A stretch of DNA of 6,680 bases. Source: Planctomycetota bacterium. GTDB taxonomy: Bacteria > Planctomycetota > Phycisphaerae > Phycisphaerales > SM1A02. Below are positions 5,997 through 6,680 of this stretch, piece after piece; position 1 is the first letter of the stretch, and each line of letters begins with the position of its first letter. The notes beneath the pieces are model-generated. The model worked only from the letters and a program-made list of their open reading frames with translations. It did no database searches and was not told the origin of the DNA. The stretch is taken from positions 1-6,680 of the forward strand of contig JAPUKX010000093.1 of assembly GCA_027295435.1 (NCBI GenBank), written 5' to 3'. The position numbers and the translations under genes are program-made.

Positions 5997-6641
5997 GTGA
6001 CCAAAGTAACAGCGCAATACCAACGCCCCCTGATCATCAGCCATGACACGCAGCGATGCGGCGGTGATCGGGCTGCCCGCACGCCGCCGGGGCAGACGAT
6101 CACCCGCAAATGGCCGGTGTTGCACTTCGGTTCGGCGCCGAGTATTGATCGCGATGCCTGGGAGCTGCGCGTATGGGGTCTGTGTGAGAACCCCTATACA
6201 CTCAGCTTCGACGAGTTCATGCAGCTTCCTCAAGTCGATGTGAAGTGTGATATTCATTGTGTCACGCACTGGTCGCGGCTCGACAACATCTTCACCGGCG
6301 TGCAGACCAAGACGCTCATTGCCCTGGCCAAACCCAAACCCGAAGCGAGTTTCGTCTTGCAGCACGCCGCATCCGAGCCGGGCGGGGATTTTACCGTCAA
6401 CGTGCCGCTCGAAGAATTCACGCAAGACGACTGCATCCTGGCTTACCTTCACGATGGCAACGAGCTTGCGGCTGAGCACGGCTACCCCGTGCGGGGAATT
6501 GTGCCTCGGCTCTACTTCTGGAAAGGCGCGAAGTGGATCACCGGTATTGAGCTTCGCGACACCGATGCCCCCGGATTCTGGGAGCAAAACGGATACCACA
6601 TGCACGGCGACCCGTGGGCTGAAGAGCGCTTCGGCTGGTGA
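5997..6641 (+). CDS. Sulfite-oxidase-like molybdopterin-dependent oxidoreductase
   Basis: This is a single-domain member of the oxidoreductase molybdopterin-binding family (sulfite oxidase/YedY fold), with 214 residues. Known: such proteins bind molybdopterin cofactor with one Cys as Mo ligand; the physiological substrate of this short subgroup is not established. Seen: PPGQTITRKWPVLHFGS (30-46), WELRVWGLCENP (55-66), the ligand region CDIHCVTHWSRLDN (84-97) with Cys88 the likely Mo ligand, HGYPVRGIVPRLYFWKGAKW (160-179) and a C-terminal GFWEQNGYHMHGDPWAEERFGW (193-214) typical of the subgroup. There is no Tat or Sec signal, heme domain or dimerisation domain, so it should be cytosolic and need a separate electron partner, none of which is seen here. 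The GTG start has GGAG eight bases upstream. It may form a separate transcript from the upstream pair because of the palindrome at 5951-5980. An MsrP-type methionine-sulfoxide reductase is less likely without a Tat signal. Confidence 0.92.
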   Translation: MTKVTAQYQRPLIISHDTQRCGGDRAARTPPGQTITRKWPVLHFGSAPSIDRDAWELRVWGLCENPYTLSFDEFMQLPQVDVKCDIHCVTHWSRLDNIFTGVQTKTLIALAKPKPEASFVLQHAASEPGGDFTVNVPLEEFTQDDCILAYLHDGNELAAEHGYPVRGIVPRLYFWKGAKWITGIELRDTDAPGFWEQNGYHMHGDPWAEERFGW

Positions 6642-6680
6642 GTGATCCGTCAGCCTACAGCCGCTCTTGAAGCCGGGTCT

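Noticed and set aside
5586..6605. 339-codon minus-strand frame opposite the 142-residue gene and the oxidoreductase
   Set aside because: It crosses two real genes and the palindrome between them and shows no family motif. It is a GC-bias shadow.

Overview
This 6.7 kb window (GC-rich, about 60% by eye) reads as chromosomal DNA from a Gram-negative-type planctomycete, most likely of the Phycisphaerae group. The clues are an FG-GAP repeat protein ending in a dockerin-like EF-hand pair with the terminal Trp-Gly-Pro-Cys-Pro signature common in that phylum, a kdsA gene for an LPS-type sugar, and a McsA/McsB protein-arginine-kinase pair outside the Firmicutes stress operon. The lineage call is inference from gene content; no rRNA or other phylogenetic marker is present.

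Layout. Positions 1-1080 (+) hold the 3' part of a gene for a beta-propeller (FG-GAP/integrin-alpha-like) protein built from a 69-codon tandem repeat. The first repeat is one base too long and breaks the frame near 170-173. A 132 bp convergent gap follows. A minus-strand cluster, in transcription order, is kdsA (3823-2951), mcsA (2808-2257) and mcsB (2256-1213); mcsA and mcsB abut with no gap. A 189 bp divergent intergenic region (3824-4012) separates kdsA from a plus-strand cluster and carries a dense set of overlapping inverted repeats. The plus cluster is a DUF1444/YtpQ-like protein (4013-4804), a class I glutamine amidotransferase of the TrpG/PabA type (4894-5517), an unrecognised 142-residue protein (5514-5942), a 30 nt near-perfect palindrome, and a cytosolic sulfite-oxidase-like molybdopterin oxidoreductase (5997-6641).

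How the genes relate. McsA and McsB form a real functional unit: a zinc-finger/UVR activator and its arginine kinase, which in Bacillus mark proteins for ClpCP. Here they sit behind a KDO-8-phosphate synthase instead of next to ctsR and clpC, and the McsB allosteric RDxxRA motif is altered. The amidotransferase and the 142-residue protein overlap by four bases and are probably translationally coupled. A shared pathway for the plus-strand genes is not evident.

No mobile element, tRNA, rRNA or CRISPR array is visible. The observations most worth follow-up are the ladder of mutually exclusive pairings upstream of the DUF1444 gene, the divergent McsB allosteric motif, the frameshifted repeat, and the unknown 142-residue family.
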